A DNA stretch of 64,000 bases from Geodermatophilus amargosae (GTDB lineage Bacteria > Actinomycetota > Actinomycetes > Mycobacteriales > Geodermatophilaceae), in assembly GCF_900116515.1 (NCBI RefSeq), contig NZ_FPBA01000002.1:248001-312000 (forward strand), given 5' to 3'. The notes beneath the pieces are model-generated. The model worked only from the letters and a program-made list of their open reading frames with translations. It did not search any database and was not told where the DNA came from. Of the stretch, positions 61,122 to 64,000 are shown piece after piece (the stretch's first letter is position 1; the number at the start of each line of letters is the position of its first letter). The position numbers and the translations under genes are program-made.

Positions 61122-62684
61122 CTACTCCCACTCGATGGTGCCCGGCGGCTTGCTCGTGACGTCGAGGACGACCCGGTTGACCTCGCGCACCTCGTTGGTG
61201 ATACGCGTCGAGATCCGGGCGAGCAGGTCGTAGGGCAGCCGGGTCCAGTCCGCGGTCATCGCGTCCTCGCTGAAGACCGGCCGCAGCACGACCGGGTGCC
61301 CGTAGGTCCGCCCGTCGCCCTGCACGCCCACCGAGCGGACGTCGGCCAGCAGCACCACCGGGCACTGCCAGATCTCGCGGTCCAGCCCGGCGGCGGTCAG
61401 CTCGGCGCGCACGATGGCGTCGGCCCGGCGGAGTACGTCGAGCCGCTCCTGGGTCACCTCGCCCACGATCCGGATGCCCAGGCCCGGGCCGGGGAACGGC
61501 TGGCGCCACACCATCGCCTCGGGCAGCCCGAGCTGCGCGCCGACCGCGCGCACCTCGTCCTTGAACAGCGTCCGCAACGGCTCGACGAGGGTGAACTGCA
61601 GGTCCTCCGGCAGCCCGCCGACGTTGTGGTGGCTCTTGATGTTCGCCGTCCCGGTGCCGCCGCCGGACTCGACGACGTCGGGGTAGAGCGTCCCCTGCAC
61701 GAGGAAGTCGACGCTCTCGCCGTGCTCCTTCGCGTCGCCGACGACGTCGAGGGCGGCCTGCTCGAAGACCCGGATGAACTCCCGGCCGATGGTCTTGCGC
61801 TTCTCCTCGGGGTCGCTGATCCCGGCGAGGGCGGCGAGGAACTGCTCGCGGGCGTCGACCACCCGCAGGTCCACCCCGGTGACGGCGACGAAGTCGCGCT
61901 CGATCTGCTCGGTCTCGCCCTCGCGCATCAGCCCGTGGTCGACGTAGACGCAGGTGAGCCGGTCACCGATGGCCCGCTGCACCAGCGCCGCGGCGACGGC
62001 GGAGTCGACCCCGCCCGACAGCGCGCACAGCGCGCGGCCCTCGCCGACCTGCTCGCGGATCCGCTCGACCTGCTCCTCGACGACGTTCGCCGTCGTCCAG
62101 GTGGGCTCGAGGCCGGCGATGTCGAACAGGAAGTGCTCGAGCACGGTCTGCCCGTGCGCGGTGTGCCGCACCTCCGGGTGGAACTGCACGCCGGCCAGCC
62201 TCCGGTCGACGTCCTCGAACGCCGCGACCGGCGCCCCGCTGGAGGTGGCGGTGACGGTGAACCCGGGCGGCGGGGTGCTGACGGCGTCGCCGTGGCTCAT
62301 CCACACCGACTGCTGCACCGGCAGGTCGCCGAACAGCCGGCCGCCGGTGGTGACCGTCAGCGGCGTGCCGCCGTACTCACGGTCGCCGGTGTGCGCCACC
62401 GTGCCGCCGAGCGACTGCGCCATGGCCTGGAAGCCGTAGCAGATCCCGAACGCCGGGACCCCGCCCTCGAACAGCGCCGGGTCGACCTGCGGCGCGCCCT
62501 CGGCGTAGACGCTGGACGGCCCCCCGGAGAGCACGATGGCCGCGGGCTTGCGGGCGATGACCTGCTCGGCCGGCACGCTCGAGGGGACGATCTCGGAGTA
62601 GACGCCGGCCTCGCGGATGCGCCGGGCGATGAGCTGGGCGTACTGCGCGCCGAAGTCGACGACGAGGACGGTCGGGAAGTCCAT
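61122..62684 (-). CDS. guaA: GMP synthase (glutamine-hydrolysing)
   Basis: 520-residue bifunctional enzyme converting XMP to GMP. The class I glutamine amidotransferase domain (residues 4-195) has SGGPSSVY, the catalytic Cys in GICYGFQAM and His in VQFHPEV. The synthase domain carries the PP-loop [14 protein letters not shown] near residue 220, and the C-terminal dimer domain contains [14 protein letters not shown]. The ATG shares one base with the guaB3 stop (TGATG), so it is the last gene of guaB-guaB3-guaA. Hairpin repeat copy C follows the stop. Confidence 0.96.
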   Translation of the reverse strand: MDFPTVLVVDFGAQYAQLIARRIREAGVYSEIVPSSVPAEQVIARKPAAIVLSGGPSSVYAEGAPQVDPALFEGGVPAFGICYGFQAMAQSLGGTVAHTGDREYGGTPLTVTTGGRLFGDLPVQQSVWMSHGDAVSTPPPGFTVTATSSGAPVAAFEDVDRRLAGVQFHPEVRHTAHGQTVLEHFLFDIAGLEPTWTTANVVEEQVERIREQVGEGRALCALSGGVDSAVAAALVQRAIGDRLTCVYVDHGLMREGETEQIERDFVAVTGVDLRVVDAREQFLAALAGISDPEEKRKTIGREFIRVFEQAALDVVGDAKEHGESVDFLVQGTLYPDVVESGGGTGTANIKSHHNVGGLPEDLQFTLVEPLRTLFKDEVRAVGAQLGLPEAMVWRQPFPGPGLGIRIVGEVTQERLDVLRRADAIVRAELTAAGLDREIWQCPVVLLADVRSVGVQGDGRTYGHPVVLRPVFSEDAMTADWTRLPYDLLARISTRITNEVREVNRVVLDVTSKPPGTIEWE

Positions 62685-63835
62685 CAGGACGCGCTGCTCC
62701 CCTGTGCACTGCCACCGATCACCAGGTCCACGCGCTGGAACTCCTTGAGGTCGCGGTAACCGGTCTTGGCCATCGTGCGGCGCAGCGCACCGAAGAGGTT
62801 GGTCCGGCCGTCGGCCGTCTCGGCCGGTCCGAGGAGCAACTGCTCCAGCGAGCCCACCGCCGGGACCGGCGCCGAGGTGCCGCCGCGCGGCAGCCGCGGG
62901 TGCGCGGCCACGGAGTCCCACCACACGCCGCCGGCCGGTGCCTCCCGCGCCGAGCGCAGCGGCTCGCCGAGCTGCACGGCGTCGGCTCCGCAGGCCAGCG
63001 CCCGCGCGATCGCGCCGCTGGTCTCGATCCGGCCGTTGGCGATGACGTGCACGTACCGGCCGCCGGTCTCGTCCAGGTAGTCGCGGCGGGCGGCCGCGGC
63101 GTCGGCGATCGCGCTGGCGAGGGGCACGCGGATGCCCATGACGGCGTCACCGGTGGAGAAGCTGTCGGCACCCACCCCGACGATCACGCCGGCCGCGCCG
63201 GTGCGCATGAGGTGCAGCGCCGTCGTGTAGTTGGCCGCGCCGCCCACGATCACCGGGACGTCGAGGTCGGCGATGAAGGACTTGAGGTTGAGCGCCGCGC
63301 CCTGGGTGGTGACGTGCTCGGCGGAGACGATGGTGCCCTGGATGACCAGCAGGTCCACGCCGGCGGCGAGCACCGTGGGCGCCAGCTGCTCGGTGTGCTG
63401 CGGCGAGACGCGCACCGCCGTCGTCACCCCGGCCTCGCGCATCTCCTTGATGCGGGCGGTGACCAGGTCGGGCTTGACCGGCTCGAAGTAGACCTGCTGC
63501 AGCAGCGACACCGGCGGCGGCGCCTCGGCGCCGGCCTCGCGCAGCTGCCGGTAGACCGGCAGCGGGTCGTCGTAGCGGGTCCAGAGGCCCTCGGCGTTGA
63601 GCACGCCGAGGCCGCCGGCCTGCCCGACGGCGATCGCCGTCGCCGGGCTCACGACGGCGTCGCTGGGGCTGGTGACCAGCGGGATGTCGAACCGGAAGGC
63701 GTCGATCTGCCAGGCAGTGGAGACGTCGTCGACGTCGCGGGTGCGGCGGGACGGGACGATCGAGACCTCGTCGAGGTCGTAGCCCCGGCGGGCGAAGCGG
63801 TTGAGGCCGATCTCGACGGTGTCGCGGGCGGGCAT
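62684..63835 (-). CDS. guaB3: GuaB3-type IMP dehydrogenase-related protein
   Basis: 383-residue member of the IMPDH/GMP reductase family, of the shorter GuaB3 type common in actinobacteria. [23 protein letters not shown] is the barrel entry and [14 protein letters not shown] the late barrel strand. The loop that holds the catalytic cysteine of IMPDH reads [15 protein letters not shown], so the cysteine is replaced by serine. Catalysis by the usual covalent mechanism is unlikely, and the protein may be regulatory or have a different activity. It lies between guaB (2-nt gap) and guaA (1-nt overlap). Confidence 0.9.
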   Translation of the reverse strand: MPARDTVEIGLNRFARRGYDLDEVSIVPSRRTRDVDDVSTAWQIDAFRFDIPLVTSPSDAVVSPATAIAVGQAGGLGVLNAEGLWTRYDDPLPVYRQLREAGAEAPPPVSLLQQVYFEPVKPDLVTARIKEMREAGVTTAVRVSPQHTEQLAPTVLAAGVDLLVIQGTIVSAEHVTTQGAALNLKSFIADLDVPVIVGGAANYTTALHLMRTGAAGVIVGVGADSFSTGDAVMGIRVPLASAIADAAAARRDYLDETGGRYVHVIANGRIETSGAIARALACGADAVQLGEPLRSAREAPAGGVWWDSVAAHPRLPRGGTSAPVPAVGSLEQLLLGPAETADGRTNLFGALRRTMAKTGYRDLKEFQRVDLVIGGSAQGSSAS

Positions 63836-63837
63836 CG

Positions 63838-64000
<163 letters not shown>

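Noticed and set aside
62684-63835. Loss of the catalytic cysteine in GuaB3 as a mutation
   Set aside because: The GuaB3 type in actinobacteria generally lacks it, so it is a family trait rather than a local defect.

Overview
The window reads as a chromosomal stretch of a very high-GC actinobacterium. GTG starts are frequent, coding is dense, ATGA/GTGA/TGATG stop-start overlaps are common, and several genes look leaderless with a TANNNT box 6-9 nt before the start codon. Gene content and order suggest a Geodermatophilaceae-type organism (Blastococcus, Geodermatophilus, Modestobacter). That placement is inference from gene style, not a database result. I see no rRNA, tRNA, CRISPR array, insertion sequence, prophage or integrase, and no gene-free gap over 300 bases.

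Left part (1-9590), accessory metabolism. The 5' part of a peptide/opine-type ABC binding-protein gene (minus) faces a three-gene catabolic unit: acyl-CoA-ligase-like enzyme, fumarylacetoacetase-fold enzyme and metallo-beta-lactamase-fold hydrolase. A MarR regulator and a divergent FAD monooxygenase share a perfect 10-bp inverted repeat. A PucR-type regulator is divergent to a small cytosine-deaminase-like enzyme and an NCS1 permease.

Middle-left (9662-33294). An acidic protein with a repeated domain, and a DEAD-box helicase, converge on a stack of strong hairpins. A nucleoside import and salvage block follows: BMP lipoprotein, ABC ATPase, two permeases, cytidine deaminase and thymidine phosphorylase, then an unrelated ABC-2 exporter and adenosine deaminase. 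Next come a D-Ala-D-Ala carboxypeptidase-like protein, a minus-strand run (aminotransferase, trpS, 2'-5' RNA ligase-like, BrkB-like membrane protein), galE, a CNNM/CBS protein, a CAP-domain surface protein and a DUF559 protein.

Middle-right (33435-52092), core block. It holds icd, mdh, DUF3017, folD, a pentapeptide-repeat protein, a continuous purN-purH frame, a DUF6350/PerM-like protein, a DUF5336-like proline/glutamine-rich protein, sucD, sucC, an M23 peptidase, a UvrD/PcrA helicase and a chorismate mutase. From memory this order mirrors Mycobacterium tuberculosis Rv0948c-Rv0957, with three extra genes inserted between sucC and the M23 gene.

Right part (52158-64000). A carboxymuconolactone-decarboxylase-like gene, an ECF41/SigJ sigma factor and a PIG-L deacetylase overlap as one operon behind a sequence matching the ECF41 promoter. 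Then come a secreted M28 aminopeptidase, a PspC/LiaF-like envelope-stress module with histidine kinase and response regulator, a dienelactone-hydrolase-like enzyme divergent from a WYL regulator, and the guaB-guaB3-guaA operon cut by the right edge.

The most distinctive non-coding signal is a three-copy hairpin family with a near-constant 10-nt loop and covarying stems. Each copy lies 2-6 nt beyond the stop codon of a minus-strand gene (helicase, purH, guaA).
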